Below are positions 1-12,812 of a DNA stretch of 64,000 nucleotides, piece after piece. Made by a program: the position numbers and the translations under genes. Source of the stretch: Rhodamnia argentea (Eukaryota; Streptophyta; Magnoliopsida; Myrtales; Myrtaceae); assembly GCF_020921035.1 (NCBI RefSeq), contig NC_063150.1, positions 6,696,001 to 6,760,000 on the forward strand, given 5' to 3'. The notes under the pieces are model-generated. The model was given only the letters and a program-made list of their open reading frames with translations, was not told the DNA's origin and made no database searches. Each line of letters opens with the position of its first letter. Position 1 is the first letter of the stretch.

Positions 1-1313
1 TTCAATTAAGGTTTAAAGATATAATCAAATTTTAAAATTATCCATTAAAATCGATTAAAAGGTTTAAGATGGAATTTACATAAATTTGTGAAATGTGGTG
101 AGGTTCGGTTGACACGTGTCAGGAGAATTCTTGGTCCGAGAGAGTGGGGAATGTCTGTGGGGCACTGGATTGGTCTGCTGGACCATGTGCATGATCGACT
201 GTTAATTAATTAGCCCTGACGCTTTACTGTTGCACCTGTAAAAAGCAGCAGCTTTTTTGACCAACTCGAAATGAGAATGGCATAAGACTGGTCACGTGCT
301 CGACTCCCTCCGTCCCTTTCACTTTTCATCGGTCAATTACTCGTTATTCTCGAAAACATTACACATATACATACATATATATGTAGATATAATATTTGTT
401 TTTCCCGAGGAAAATTACCATACTACCCTGTCTCCTTAAAATTTATCAGCTACCTTGCCTTGGATGCTCCGAGCTTGAGTTTCTCCTCTTCTCCCATCCG
501 TTTTGCCAGTTCCTATGTCACATTGGAAAAATTTTGCCTTCTTGGAATTTCCCTCCCCTGTTCAAATGTCTTGAGCGGGCGAGGGAGCGAAGGCGTCTCC
601 ATTTTGCAAGTTCGACGCCTTAACCAGTCTATCTCCCCCAAAACAATTTAAACGTCGTATGCTGTGCTGTTCAGTATCGGTATTTTGCTTTCCAAGTGCT
701 CCCAACGAGACTTGCACTCATAAATTACAAGAAAGTAAACAAACTTTCCCGCCGTGTTTTGACAAGGCCATCAGCGCATGAATCAAATACAGAGTTTCTT
801 CCTCCTCGCTCTAATCTTATGACGACAGAAATTCAGTTACGTTAGTTATGTCAGGAAGTATAATTTTGGCCTAGGGTATGGCCATGTGTTGAGGCACTAG
901 AGGACATGATTGCGAGTTCCAAAAAACTCCAAGAGTAACAAACCCTCTGGACAAAAAACAGAGCAGTTCCATCCATTCAAGAACCAAGTCATCCCTCATT
1001 AAACGAGACAGAGTCGCGTTCCTGGCACGAAACTTGGACTCATAGGACACTGCGTAACGACAAGCGACACGACACAGCATCATTTTCCTCATGTGATAGA
1101 TCTAAAAACCACCTATCTACACCTTCACGACTGGTGTCTTTCACATGCTAGGAGGCTCGGACTCGACCCATTTCTTTTCGGGCGCCGTCTCTTCAACCCC
1201 GTCGCACCTTTCTAGGACTCTAATCTCGACTTCCAAACTTAGAACACAGCAGAAAGGGAAAAAGAAAAGAAAAGAGAAATCGAAAAGCAATGTCTTGGGC
1301 CTCGCCTCGAGCT
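1..1313. other. 3' flank of the endoglucanase gene, no gene seen
   Basis: AT-rich sequence downstream of the minus-strand endoglucanase. I see no coding signature on either strand; the short open frames lack family motifs. The part next to the stop codon at 1314 probably holds the 3' UTR, but I could not place a convincing poly(A) signal. Confidence 0.5.
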
Positions 1314-3912
1314 TCAGAGCTGCCCGAACGAGTGGGCTAGATAAGCCAGCGTGCCGACCAGGGGCGCGTTCATGTAGGTACATGGCTCGGACTGCTCGTA
1401 ATCGGACCGTTGATCTGGGAACCGGTCGTGCTGGTCCGGGCCGCCCACTATAGCCCCCACAAGGATGTTCGGATTGGGCGACTGCGAGTTCATGAAGCTG
1501 AAGCCCGAGGAGCACTGGATCTTCGCCGGGTGGGAAGCAACGGAAGGGAGGGACGATCCCCGGTGGTGGACCCTCTGCGGATACCGCGGGCCGTAGCCCA
1601 CCATGTAGGACATTCTCAAAGGGTTGTCCCCAAGTAGATAGTCCACCTATAAATATGACACATGATTTCGAGCATGTTGATTACCCGGTTCACGGAAAAG
1701 TTCTATAAAATCGAAAACTACAAGAGAAATATGAAGTCATCCATTCATTTGTTTACTCATTTTGCTTTTTTGACCTGTTTCTTGGCGATGCTGCGGAGTC
1801 TGCTCGGAGTGATGGGGGTGCCTCCACAATCGACGAACCTGCGGGCCGAGGTTAAGTACTTGGCGTAGGTCACGAGCAAGAAGGAGGTGGAGGTCACATA
1901 CTGCATGTTGGCATCGCTCATCTTGAACAGAAGACCGCCTGTACATGTGTTCACAAGTGTCCAAAATCTTCATGACTTAGCCGTTACGGATAAGTGCCAA
2001 AATTATGATTTTAAGAGAGACAGAGTGTGTGTCACCTGGGGTGTATTGGGCGGAAGAAGCCCCCGGTATGACGGAGCAGATGAAGTTATCTGCGTGGCCC
2101 TTGTAGTCATGGAGGGACTGCACATTCTGCACCAAGAAAGACTGGAAAAGCCACATCGAAAATAAGAAATCGGTCGAGGAGCCGAAAACCTGTAAAATCA
2201 CCTCACGAAGACGGTGGAGGGACGATAAACCCACAAAGCGGAAATAGTCCCGAGATACACTCACCTTGGACAGCAGGATTCTAGCACCGGCATGCTTGTT
2301 GTCCCAACCAAAGGTGTTGTCATATTCAGCAGCTCCAAGGGTCTGTCCGTTCACTTCAATGTAGTAGAGAAAAGTTGGGTTCTTTGTGGCCTTATGCAGC
2401 CAAGCAGCTCCCCACAACAACTCATCCTGCCCCATTTTTTTTTTTTTCGTTTTTGCAAAACACCAAAACTTTGTTATAGTTGGTTGAACATGTCAATCAT
2501 CTGATCAGTTATTTGGCATTGCTTGTAGAACTGCAAAAGGAAAAAAATGTAATCTTTCTACTTGGTGGTGCCAAATGGAGCAAAGGAATGTGAAAAAATT
2601 CACCTGGTAGCCGGAGAAAGAGCAATAGAAGGGGCACACAACATTTTTCAGCCCATTGCTGTACGATCCTCTGTACTTATCAGCAAACTGGAAAACCTGG
2701 TGGATTTGAAATTTTCCAGCGGAATGATTAAAGATGTAACTATCCAACATTTTCATGCTATAACCTAAACTTGTCCCATCATTTCAACTTTAAGATTGGG
2801 ATTAATGGATTCATTACTTACCCTGATGGCCCTCATGACCAAGAGCTTGGAGTAAGAGGGGTCACTCCTCCTGAAGACCAAGGAGGCAGCGGCAAGAGCA
2901 GCAGCTGTTTCACCGGCCACATCAGAGCCAGGGTTGCTCCTGTCTATCTTGTACACACTCCTTGGAGTGTCCATGTCCTCTGGTCTCTCCCAACATGAGT
3001 GGTCCTTATAAGCATCACCCACCTTAACAAGCACGAAAACGAGGTCAGAAAACCCAAAATGCATCAGCCCCTCTTATCTGTTTCTTTTTTGGGCCCTCTC
3101 CATCTGAAAAAACCCACCAAAACCCGTTGAAAGCAGATGATGCAGATGCGTAATAGCAGCAAAATGCACTTTTTTTTTCACTCGATCCCTCCATTATAGC
3201 ACATTCAACTTCTTTCACTCGAGTATCACCCCAAAACAAAAAATGTTGAGTGCAGAAGAAAAGAAGAGAATGCCGGACAGACCTGAACGTAGATGGTGTC
3301 CGGATGAGCAGTGGCTTTGAGGAGATAGTCAGTGGCCCAGCGAATGGCGTCCTTGGCATGCCCTAACTCTCCCTTCAGCAACCCACCAAACTCAATCACA
3401 CTCCATGAGAGCATAGTGGTGGTGAACGCCATTGGGAACCCAAATTTCACATTGTCCCCTGCATCATAGTATCCTCCCACCAAATCCACCTGCATATTTT
3501 TCCCCACCCACACATACACCAAAATGAGCAAAACCAACTTGACATTTCCTTTCTTGTTCACACAACAAGCTGGGAAAGAGCAAAAAGTAAGAGAAACCAA
3601 CACAGCAGCGACACAGCACCGAAGAAAAGATGCGATCTTTAAAGGACATACATTGGCAGCAGCCCCATCTGAGAGGCCAGAGTCTCTCCTCCAAGTGACC
3701 CTCTGGCTGCGAGGGAGCCTCCCAGATCTCTGGCCTTCAAAGAAGAGGATGGACTTGGTGAGAGCATCCCTGTAGTTGTGGCTGGCGAAGCGAGGATGGT
3801 GTTGGTGGCGGTGCTTCAAGGGGAAATAGGCATTGCAGAGGAACAGAGAAGCAGAGAAGCAAGAAAGTAGCAGGAGCAGAGTGAAAGAGGAGTGAAGGAA
3901 GCAGAGAGCCAT
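1314..3912 (-). CDS. GH9 endo-1,4-beta-glucanase (class B, secreted), 8 exons
   Basis: Glycosyl hydrolase family 9 endo-1,4-beta-glucanase, predicted to cut beta-1,4-glucan (cellulose, possibly xyloglucan) in the wall. Exons in transcript order: 3912-3652, 3489-3283, 3022-2822, 2696-2604, 2426-2265, 2141-2036, 1938-1775, 1646-1314. All junctions are GT-AG and the frame is continuous, giving 508 aa, the normal length for class B. A hydrophobic signal peptide covers about residues 1-28. There is no cytoplasmic/TM anchor (not KORRIGAN-like) and no C-terminal CBM49. The catalytic Asp pair is in YYDAGD (D96, D99). The C-terminal signatures are HHRGSS (H425) and [10 protein letters not shown] (D476, proton-donor E485). 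The second Met at 3912 is the chosen start because the signal peptide follows it directly; an in-frame Met 35 codons upstream lies near the TATA box. One loop is a few residues shorter than usual ([12 protein letters not shown]). Family is certain; the exact orthologue is not. Confidence 0.93.
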
Positions 3913-4018
3913 TGAAGGAGGACAAAAAACATAAAAGAAAGGAACAAAAATCAGAGAAGCCCCAAAACAACCAACCAACGAACAACCTGCAAGAGTGCAC
4001 AGAGCAACCACCTCCAAT

Positions 4019-4027
4019 ATTTATAAA
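4019..4027 (-). promoter_or_regulatory. TATA box of the endoglucanase gene
   Basis: On the minus strand this reads TTTATAAAT, about 107-115 bp before the chosen ATG at 3912. That implies a 5' UTR of roughly 75-80 nt. Confidence 0.5.
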
Positions 4028-7000
4028 GTGAGGAAGAAAAGCTGCTTCAATATAACTTCCTGCTTGGTTTACAGAGCAAACAATAATTAAGGCCACATTC
4101 TCCAACAGGGTCTTTGGTCTTCAGTTAAATGGAACTTTTTTTTTAAATTACCCTATTAAAAAAGATTATAGGGGGGAAGTTCAGAATCTGTCACGGATGA
4201 AGGCGAAAGATGCCATTTTTAAATGATTTTTTTTCTTTTTGGCCAATGCCCGTCTGTATAGTGCGGAAAAAAAGCGTGTCTAGGGTTTGCCCTTTGCCCC
4301 AGAGAGAATGGCATTCCAAGGGACATTAATTGCAGAGCAGGAGCTAAGCGGCTGTCACGTGGGAATTCATGTTTTATTCGTGCCGATGTAATAATGAACA
4401 ATGTGAGAGGTCTAAAGAACAGTCCTCAATGAAAAGTAATGTAAGTTGAACAAAACCAAATGGCACCTTAGACCTTCTTTTATAATTTTTTTTTGATAGG
4501 ATGCGCTTGTGTCAAAATATTTATTTTCATTACCGTTCGGCCATCTATCACCTCATTTCGCTAAAGCAATATTGCAAGCACTTGTGGAACGGAGCGGGAG
4601 GGAATAGAGGCTTAAGATAATTGCACAACGGTCTTCAATCTTGTTGACGGCACCGAGGAAGACTGGCGTCTATAGAATGTATCACTTGCATGAACATTTA
4701 CTAGAGTTTCCCTTTCTAGTGCCTTCCTTACTTGCTCTCTCCTCGAAGCAAGTAAAGGATAGGGAAACTCTAGTAATGTTTTGTACAACTAACAGAGTAT
4801 GTTCGTCACGTTAGTCACACAATACTATTGGGAAAGCCAATCTTAACGCTTCTGCAATTAGGAAATGCAATAGAGGATCTTCTTATGATTCCAGCCTGAT
4901 TTATCGCCTAAAACATGCTAGGACCATCCTCTTTTTCAGCAAAGAAGAAGAGAATTGCTCTCCACTTTATCTCCGAACTCAAAATGAAAAGAAGCAAAGC
5001 GGCTCAATAATGACGGGAAAAGAAAATAAAAACAGGAGGTGAAATATTGGTGGTAGAAAAAAGCTGGTAAATAAGGAAAGAACAAAAGATACATCGCCAT
5101 AAGCTCTTGACATGGTGGTGTGTCGGAGACAAGTTGGTCAACACAGAGATGGGCTCGATGCTGGGAAAATCTCGCGGTGATCGAGGAAAGCTACGGACTT
5201 ATTCGCTACATACACTCCATGGTCCGTCCCTCGAAGTCCTCTCGGAATGGAGCTCTATTTTGTCAATGCGTATGGGATGAAGGAACTTCGTCGTCACCCT
5301 TGCAAAATCACAACTTTGCGACTGCATTTGTAGAAGGGAAGGAATCAGAGTCTGCGTACATTTTCTAGACCACGGCGAAATGAAATGATTCGAATGAAAT
5401 CCGATGGTCATTGTTGTCTCCCAAGAGATCCCATTTCCTTGATGCTTAGCTGAACAAAGGGGAATCGATCGCTCGTAACTAGGGTTTGGTATAATGTGTC
5501 CTTGTGCTCTTATCGTTCATGTTGTTCCAAACAAAGCATGGGCTATAAGAAATTTTCGGGGATTTTAGTCATATCATGTCCTATTCAGACTTTACTTCCT
5601 GGCGATCAAACACAAGTACAGTAACACTCTCCTATGTCAATCAGGTCTGAGGGAAAAATAAAGAAGAATATCCAACAAGCTTAGTGCACTTTAATGAAGG
5701 CCCAACAAAGATAAAGGCGTCCGGTAATTTCCCCCTGACATTCCTCAAATCACTCCAACATAACTTTGAAACTTGCTACTCTTACTGTGAAATCTTCTCA
5801 ATGATTAGACATGGGTGCGATGCAGGAGAGGCTCATGGCGAAAGTGCTGCGGTTGGTCCTGTAAGGGGAGCAAAGAGGACCCGAGTCGTGTCTATGAAAA
5901 AAGGAGGAGGGGGCCCAAGAGCGTTAAAAGCAACGCCAAGAAAACATGGTAGGAACTGCATGATTGAAGGCACGGTATCATAATGCCATGCTTGAAACAA
6001 AAGAGGGCTCGGATTAAATCGCGATTTATAAAATAACGTGAGGCGGAGGAGAAGATGGCTTTTTTGGGTCAGAGCCAAAGGTTGATGGCGATGATGGCGA
6101 TGGCTGTGTGGGCTGACGCTCATATGGGCATGTGACCTTTCTGATGGCGCGGCACATGCACAAGAGCAAATGCACATGGTCCTTCTTCTTCTTCCTCCTC
6201 CTCCCCCATCCTCTGTTAACCTGTTGCGCACAGAAGAGAGAGAGAGAGAGAGAGATTCATTCATCAAAATGGAATGAAAACAACAACAAAAAGCTGACAA
6301 CTCGACCTGGCGATGCAAGAGAAGCGGCCACAATTCCATTTTGATTCGGGCTAGCTTGCATGTGGTGCCATCTAATACTAATGGGAGAGTATGATCGAAG
6401 TAATATTCGAGCGACTGAAGAGTCAGTCAATGCAAGACCAAACTGGAAATTTTTCCAGCTCAAAGTTTGACTTATTTAGTGAAGAAGCTCATGTACTTCC
6501 ACTTGAGGTAAGCTTAAATTATGGCTAAAATTAAGATAGAGCTTGAAATGAGGCTCCAGACGAGCGATGATTCTCTTTAGTACTATGATCTATTAAGAAA
6601 TCCCATTATTTTTCTTTTATCAGTTAAGTAGAAATAGTCCGAACTTGGTCATGGACCAACCGGTCGAGAAAACACGATGTCTCGGCTAGGATGATTGGTG
6701 AAGCTGGTAGTTCGCGGGTAGTTCTGCAATCATTTGGTGCGGTGAGTTGCTGTGGTTGTAAAGAAGAGAAGGGTGTCGTTCAGAAGATTCATTACTAGGT
6801 TTCACTTTGTTCATGCGGCGCTGGGCGAGGCTCGGCATTCATTTCGCGATGTCCGAGGAAAGCGCGTGCCCGTGATTTGCGTTCTTTCCTAAAGGAGGGA
6901 ATCCTATGTGAGCTTTGTGAATAGGTTCAGTTGAAGTCCAAAACGGAGGCGCGACATTGACCCTTACTTCAATTGTCCGCTCTGAGCCCTTGGGCGGAAC

Positions 7001-8200
7001 CGATTCAGTTCATGAGTCAAAAACATGTGCCGTCTATCCCCTACCCGATACTTCATCTCTTTTGCTAGGGCGGGGCCGGAGATCCTTTGGCCCCGGGGGC
7101 CTAGCCTCCGGGCTGAGCAGGCTTTTACCAAAAATTGGCCCAGCTCGAGAATCTTGGGCCTGAGACTTTTGGCCCAAGGACCCGGCCCGAGCCAAAGCAA
7201 TGTCCGATCCGGGCCGGAGCTAGAATTGACAGTGAAGCCAAGAATGACGTGCGGAGGGTGGCTATGTCACACGGACACGCCCCCCGAAAGCCTTTTTCGC
7301 CTGTCCAACACGGGCTGACACGCGCCTGACGAGACATGATCAGACACCCCATCAAAGCTTGTCCAAACTTCCGACACGCGATTAATAAATAGAACACGCT
7401 TAGACTCACGAGTCCAAAAGCTAATTTAGGCAAATCTTATACTTTGATACCAAAATCTCCCATGGGCCTTCGCGATGGCCCATTGAGCCCATCTAGATCA
7501 TTGTTTTGTACCGACAACTGAGCCGCCACTGTATAGGACTCTTTCCTTTTCCTTCTCTACTTATGGGCCGATGTGGAAGTTGTGCTGGTCTTGATCCTAA
7601 TAACAGCCCCGATCTCGTTTTTCCCTTGGGGATGTCTTTTGCAAGGAACACGCCGGCAAATCCAGGAGAAGATTTCGCTCCTGAAGCATCTGCTGAAACT
7701 ATACGGGCATGAGGTTTTCTATTTAGAACTAACGTGGCATTCAGACGTTGTTAGGGTGTGTCATCAGCATATTTTGCTTCACTCTTAACCTAAAGAAATA
7801 ATAACAGATAACAATGTGAAACAGAACAAGAAATCCACGCATGGACATGGACAGTTGCACTTCTTTATTTTTAGTGTAAATTCATTCTAGGGGTCTTTTC
7901 ATTATTTATTTATTTGTGAAATCATAGAAATGATAATTTATCATGTACATATAAAAATATATATATTTAATATATAACGTGTCCCAGCTTGTTGATTCTC
8001 TATTTTTTGAGCAATCACGTGCCTGCTTGTCGTATCATGTCGTGTCTCGTGTTCCGTGTCGTATTGGTGCAACATAGGTGGGTGGCCAATAGAAGTGACA
8101 GAAGTAGAATGCTTCTCAATAACACTGACAATATACATGTATTTCTTAATTCAAAATGACACGAGTATTAATTCCACTTATAAAATTATGGCACAAGCTT
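4028..8200. other. Intergenic, no gene recognised
   Basis: Upstream of the endoglucanase. Mostly AT-rich, with one foldback hairpin (4698-4776, listed separately), a short (GA)n tract near 6236-6255 and a GC-richer island at about 6940-7440. The open frames across the island (for example around 6964-7433) show no protein family signature and overlap on both strands, as expected from base composition alone. Confidence 0.4.
4698..4776. repeat. Imperfect inverted repeat (hairpin)
   Basis: The left arm starts TTACTAGAGTTTCCCT and ends in CTTACTTGCT. The right arm is its reverse complement, AGCAAGTAAAGG then AGGGAAACTCTAGTAA. The arms are about 30-39 nt, with one asymmetric bulge on the left (about 4714-4724) and a roughly 10-nt loop. 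It could be a small foldback element or a miRNA-precursor-like hairpin. Confidence 0.7.
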
Positions 8201-8564
8201 GCTATTAAATTTGAAATTTCATTGGTCATAAAATTTTCAAAGGCATTAATTCCACTTACAAAATTTTGAGGGGAAGAAGAAATGGGAAAATCTAAAAAAA
8301 AGAGTCTTTTGAGCAATGGAGCTCAAGTCAAAGAGTCTTTTAAATTACACTTAAATGCGCAGCCCTAATTGTCAGATATCCAACATCTTGCAGTTAAATA
8401 TGGGATAAGAATGTGACTTTATGAAAGAACTAAATCAGATTTGATCTGGTATATCCAATAAATGAACTTGTGTCAACATATAACATAACAAGTCCTTTGA
8501 TAATCCCTACAAATAGCTATCTCCATAGGAAAACTTCGTGAACCCCATCTTCATGATAAGAAAA

Positions 8565-9110
8565 ATGAATTGTGCATTATCAATCTCTTCCCTTTTCTTG
8601 ATCTTTTATCTTATTTTGCCCGTGTCCAATCCACACAGGACATTGTTCGAGACACCTGCAAGAAGCTTGCAGACAGCGACCCCGACTATAACTTCGGCTT
8701 TTGCGTGAATTCTCTTGGGTCGGACCCCAGAGAGCCACAAGGCGGATCTCGAGAGACTAGGGTTGATCGGGCTCAAGCTGTTACAAGGCAACTTGACGGA
8801 CACGACCAAGCACATTGAGCAATTACTGAAGCAAAAATTGGGACAACACCTACTCGTAGCTCTCTCGCTCTGTTCGAATGCTTGCTCTTTGATTGTGGGT
8901 ATAGACATGATCCCAACTTACAAGGAGAAGCGTTACTACAATGTGAACACTTGGGTGTATCGAGTATGGATTAATGAAATTTTATGCGACACTCAATGAT
9001 CGAAGAAGAAAGGCGTCGTTCCACTTTTGACAAAGCGTGATGATGACATTTTCCAATTGTCTACCATCGTATCTGGTATTATAGGTATTTTAAGAGGGAG
9101 GAGAGCATAA
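8565..9110 (+). pseudogene. Pla a 1-like invertase/PME inhibitor pseudogene, copy 1
   Basis: Plant invertase/pectin methylesterase inhibitor (PMEI) domain protein, closest in pattern to the sycamore Pla a 1 type. Visible family motifs: DIVRDTCKKLADSDPDYNFG with the first Cys pair (CKK...FCVNSLGSDP), then a second frame reading ADLERLGLIGLKLLQ, and near the end KKKGVVPLLTK and FQLSTIVSGIIGIL. A one-base insertion near 8733 (ccccagagagccac instead of ccccaga-agccac) separates the halves. A TGA follows CDTQ at about 8997. The signal peptide is also out of frame with the domain. It cannot make a full inhibitor. Confidence 0.8.
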
Positions 9111-9356
9111 GGGTTGTAATGAAGAGCACATTAGCCAATAAATTAGTGCATTGTCAATGAATCTCCATGAGTTCTCCAAATCCAATACTCTCTCTTTCTT
9201 GCTAATGGAATGTCCTCCCCCGAGTCTCTCGCCAAATCTCAAGTACCGTAATAAGGCTCATTTCCATAAATCAACAATTGAAACTCATTGTGGCACCGCA
9301 AGGTATAGGGTAGATTATTCAAACCGGATCCTATGGCTCAAGTTATCTTTCATTTA

Positions 9357-9485
9357 GCTTCGGTCTGTTTGGCGAAAAATGAATGATTTGAAAAATATTT
9401 TTCTAAAAATAACTCTTATCGCTTGAAATAATTAGTCAATGAATATAAATTTCATTACCGATAACAATTTATGTCGAATTTTCAA
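9357..9485 (+). mobile_element. MITE family M, truncated copy (left half)
   Basis: Begins with the family signature (tctgtttggcgaaaaatgaatgatttgaaaaatattt), then 'tcgcttgaaataattagtcaatga' and 'ttaccgataacaatttatgtc'. It stops at the midpoint and continues into host sequence. Compare full copies at 11867, 12451, 14141 and 16060. Confidence 0.7.
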
Positions 9486-9659
9486 AGCAATGGACATACA
9501 TATCACAGGGAAAGTCCATGCCTTTAAGTCCGTTATTTCTTCGTTTAGAAATTGAACATGTTCCATAAAGCGAACTCTTTTGAAAAATTCATGAAGAAAC
9601 TAATGTAATTTAAATCACCCAAGCATTCGATTCATATAACACAATGAGATCAGATGAAA

Positions 9660-10780
9660 AGATTAATAATGCTTATTGAAGCACAATGGCATGACATTTA
9701 TATGATCGAATTGAGGAACACGATTGATCTGTATCTCTTAGTTGCATGTACTTCATGCATATTTATATGGTTGTAAATTCTAGTATATTTATGCCGAATT
9801 AGATGTCTCATTAAATGATTTAGATGAGAGATAATTAAGCAGCACAATCGGAAAGAAAAAGAGCTAGGCTAAGTTTTCTAATTAAAGCAAACAAGGTTAG
9901 ATAACTTTTAGCACAACTCATTCTTCAGAGAACCGGATCATGAATTCCACAAGATGTAACACAAAATAAATAACGACATTCTAGTGACGAAATGAGCTGG
10001 CACATTGATAAGTCGAATTGTTCTATACGATCACATTTCAAAATGATACAATCCACTAGATTGAGCATGCGATTTAACTCAGGAAAATTATTTAAAAAGT
10101 CCTAAACTTATTGCAATTGTGCCAATTCATTTCACAACAAATTCTCGTTGCATAACATAACAACCACGTTTGTCTTTTGCCGCGTAACTGGCACAACAGC
10201 CATGATAGCCTATTGCCACGTAGCTTGCACAATAGCCACAATGACATACAACAGTCACGTAAGTGAACATGTTAGCTTGTTTCCATGTAACCTGTATGCT
10301 TCAGCCATTTCTCTCTTTAGCACGTTGAATCACTTCATGGATCAATGCAAGCATTTTCATTTTTTTTTTTTCAAATTACAGTTGACTTCTTCTACGTCAC
10401 TTTGAGTTTAGAGATGTCAAAGATAATTATGATATTTCCCATATGCCAGTTATACTTGTCGTTCATTTTAGTGTTCTATGATACGTAAATTCAAATAGCT
10501 GAAATAAATATCTAGCTAGTTAGAACTGACAAAAGTAACACATTTCTTTGATGACACTGAGAATACACTCTATTTCTTAGTTCTAAACGACACTATTGCT
10601 ATTTGTTAAATCGAACCATATTTTTCTGACAAAAAAATAACCATAATTTAGGTATTGTAAAACTTATGCAACTTTTGAAGGCACTAATAGCTTTTGTAAC
10701 CATGATATCAGAGGGATCGCTATTGATGGCAATGTGCCAATGACATATGGCTGCTATTAAATTTGCAATTTTTTTTTTAG
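9660..10780. other. AT-rich spacer between block copies 1 and 2
   Basis: No gene seen. It contains a truncated end of repeat family N at about 10081-10140 (aaaagtcctaaacttattgcaattgtgccaattcat) and otherwise unassigned AT-rich DNA. Confidence 0.4.
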
Positions 10781-11078
10781 TCGAAAAATTTGCAATTTCA
10801 TCGGTCATAAAAGTTTCAAAGGCATTAACTGCACTTAACAAAATTTTGAGGGGAAGAAGAAATGGGAAAACCTAAATAAAAGTGTCTTTTGTGCATTGAA
10901 GCCGGAGACTAAGATAATTTAAATATCTGCCAATAAGAATCAAAACTAATTCAGCCTGGTATATGCAATAAATGTACTTGAGTCAATATATGACATACTT
11001 AGTCCTTCGATAATCGGTACAAATAGCTATCTTCATAAGAAAACTTAGTGAAAATCTCTCATCTTCATGATAAGAAAA

Positions 11079-11635
11079 ATGAATCGTGCATTCTCTGTCT
11101 CTTCCATCTTCTCGATCCTTTTCCTTATCTTCCACCGTGTCCAATCCGCAAGGGATATTGTTCGAGACACCTGTAAGGAGCTTGCCGCCAGCAATCCTGC
11201 GCATAACTTCGACTTCTGCGTGAATTCTCTTGGGTCAGACCACATGAGGCGGATCTCGAGGGGCTAGGGCTGATCGGGCTCTAGCTGTTACAAGCCAACT
11301 TGACGGACACGAACAAGTACATTAAGCAACTACTGAAGTGGAAATTGGAACAGGGCCAACTCAAAGCTCTCTCGCGATGCTTAGATGCTTACTCGTCGAG
11401 CGAGGGCAAATACATGATCCCTACTTACAAGGAGAAGCGTTGACTCGGCGTGTTCCTTTGGGCGTCTCAAGTGTTTATGAACGAAGAAATATGCCACATT
11501 GAAGAATCGAAGACGAAGAAAGGCATTTTGACGAAGGGTAATGCTGACATTAATCAATTGTCTAACATCGTAGGTAGTGTTGTTGATATCTTAGATGGGG
11601 AGAATAATGGATGGAATGAAGTGCAAATTAGCTAA
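11079..11635 (+). pseudogene. Pla a 1-like invertase/PME inhibitor pseudogene, copy 2
   Basis: Best-preserved 5' end of the three copies. Signal peptide MNRAFSVSSIFSILFLIF.. runs in frame into RDIVRDTCKELAASNP and FDFCVNSLGSDH. A net out-of-frame deletion at about 11238-11246 then sends it to a stop (...RISRG*) at 11267. Downstream pieces remain recognisable in other frames: the lysine-rich TTGACGGACACGAACAAG stretch, KEKR*, and a last frame 11450-11635 with TKKGILTKGNADINQLSNIV, which matches the C-terminal helix of the family. Non-functional as it stands. Confidence 0.8.
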
Positions 11636-11866
11636 TAAATTAATGAGTGGTCAATGAATTTCCACGAATTCTTTGAGTCTTCCTTATTTATCCAATAATC
11701 TCTCTTTCTTGCTAATGGAATGTCCTTCCCTCGCGTCTCTCGAAAAACCTCAACTACCGGAATAAGGCTCATTTTCATAAATCACAATTGAAATTCATTG
11801 TGGCACCACGAGATAAGGGGTAGATTATCCATACGGCATCCTACGGCTTAAGTTATCTTTCCTTTA

Positions 11867-12106
11867 GGCCCCGCTTGTTTTGATAAAAATGAATAAATTT
11901 GAAAATATTTTTCTAAACATGATCCCATGTATCGCTTGAAATAATTAGTAAATGGAACAATAATGATTACCGATAACAATTTATGTCTCGGCATTTTTGT
12001 AGACGATGAAAATAATTTATGTTTATTTATTTTTGAAAATGGTGGAAGTGATCGTTTTTTGGAAAATGTTTGCAAAATCATTCATTTTTCATGAAATAAA
12101 TGAACT
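11867..12106 (+). mobile_element. MITE family M, full-length copy
   Basis: About 240 bp. The left end (ggccccgcttgttttgataaaaatgaat) and right end (cattcatttttcatgaaataaatgaac) are inverted relatives of each other. The inner motifs 'tcgcttgaaataattagta' and 'ttaccgataacaatttatgtc' are shared with the other copies. It sits downstream of PMEI copy 2 at the position corresponding to 9357 in copy 1 and 16060 in copy 3. Confidence 0.7.
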
Positions 12107-12450
12107 GTTAAAAATAGAAAAAAAAATGATAGAATGAAGCTAAATTCCTGTATGATTATTAAGTATAGAAGTTGCATTCCTAGGTTTGAAAGTTGTAAGT
12201 GTCAATCTCCTTCTATCTTCTAACAAGTGCATGGATTGGTTATATTTGATTCAACGAATAGAGTCTTTCCGCTTCCCACTTGACCACTATTAGAATTAGA
12301 TACATAAATTCTGCATCTTGTTAATGAACCTGAAGCAATATATATGACAAGAGTCTTGAAACTATACTCAATGATATAATGTTCAATTGTCAAAGCAATG
12401 GTCATACATATCATGGGAGGAAAAGTCCGTGCCTCTAACATCTTCATTTA

Positions 12451-12680
12451 TGTCTCGAAAAATAAATGATTTGAAAAATAATTTTCGAAAAATAATTGCT
12501 TGTATTGCATCAAATAATTAGTCGGTGAAAATTATTTTTATTGTCGACAATAATTTATGTCTAAACATATTAATGGAAGATGAAAATACTTTTCCTTTAT
12601 TTATTTCTGTAAGTGATATAAGCGATCATTTTAAGAAAATATTTTTCTAATTATTCATTTTTCGATAAACAAACAGAGCC
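12451..12680 (+). mobile_element. MITE family M, second copy in block 2
   Basis: Starts at 'tgtctcgaaaaataaatgatttg' and ends at 'ttttcgataaacaaacagagcc'. Typical inner motifs are aataattagtcggtgaa and tgtcgacaataatttatgtctaaaca. The left terminal bases are lost. Confidence 0.7.
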
Positions 12681-12812
12681 TAAAAATTAGTTATTTCTTT
12701 GTTAAAAAATCGAACAAGTTCCATAAAGGAAACTCTTTTGAAAAACCCAGGAATAAAGTAATGTAATTGAAATCTCCCAATCAGTAATTCAATGATTCAT
12801 ATAATACAATAA

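Larger units (their letters stand above)
8200..9660 (+). repeat. Triplicated block, copy 1
   Basis: First of three diverged direct copies (others about 10780-12800 plus 13882-14110, and 14460-17200). Shared landmarks: the stretch around 'ttttgaggggaagaagaaatggg' about 300 bp before the gene, the dead PMEI gene, the 'ctcaa..taccg..ataaggctcatttccat' downstream motif, a MITE, and the 'gattcatataacacaat' tail that contains the Tourist insertion site in copy 2. Confidence 0.7.

Noticed and set aside
1145..1453. Plus-strand frame opposite the last endoglucanase exon
   Set aside because: Antisense shadow; the minus strand carries the GH9 signature residues.
6957..7433. GC-rich island with several open frames; considered as an organellar or rRNA insertion
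   Set aside because: The words (ggccc, gggcct) are repetitive and match no rRNA or plastid motif I can recall; the overlapping frames cancel out.
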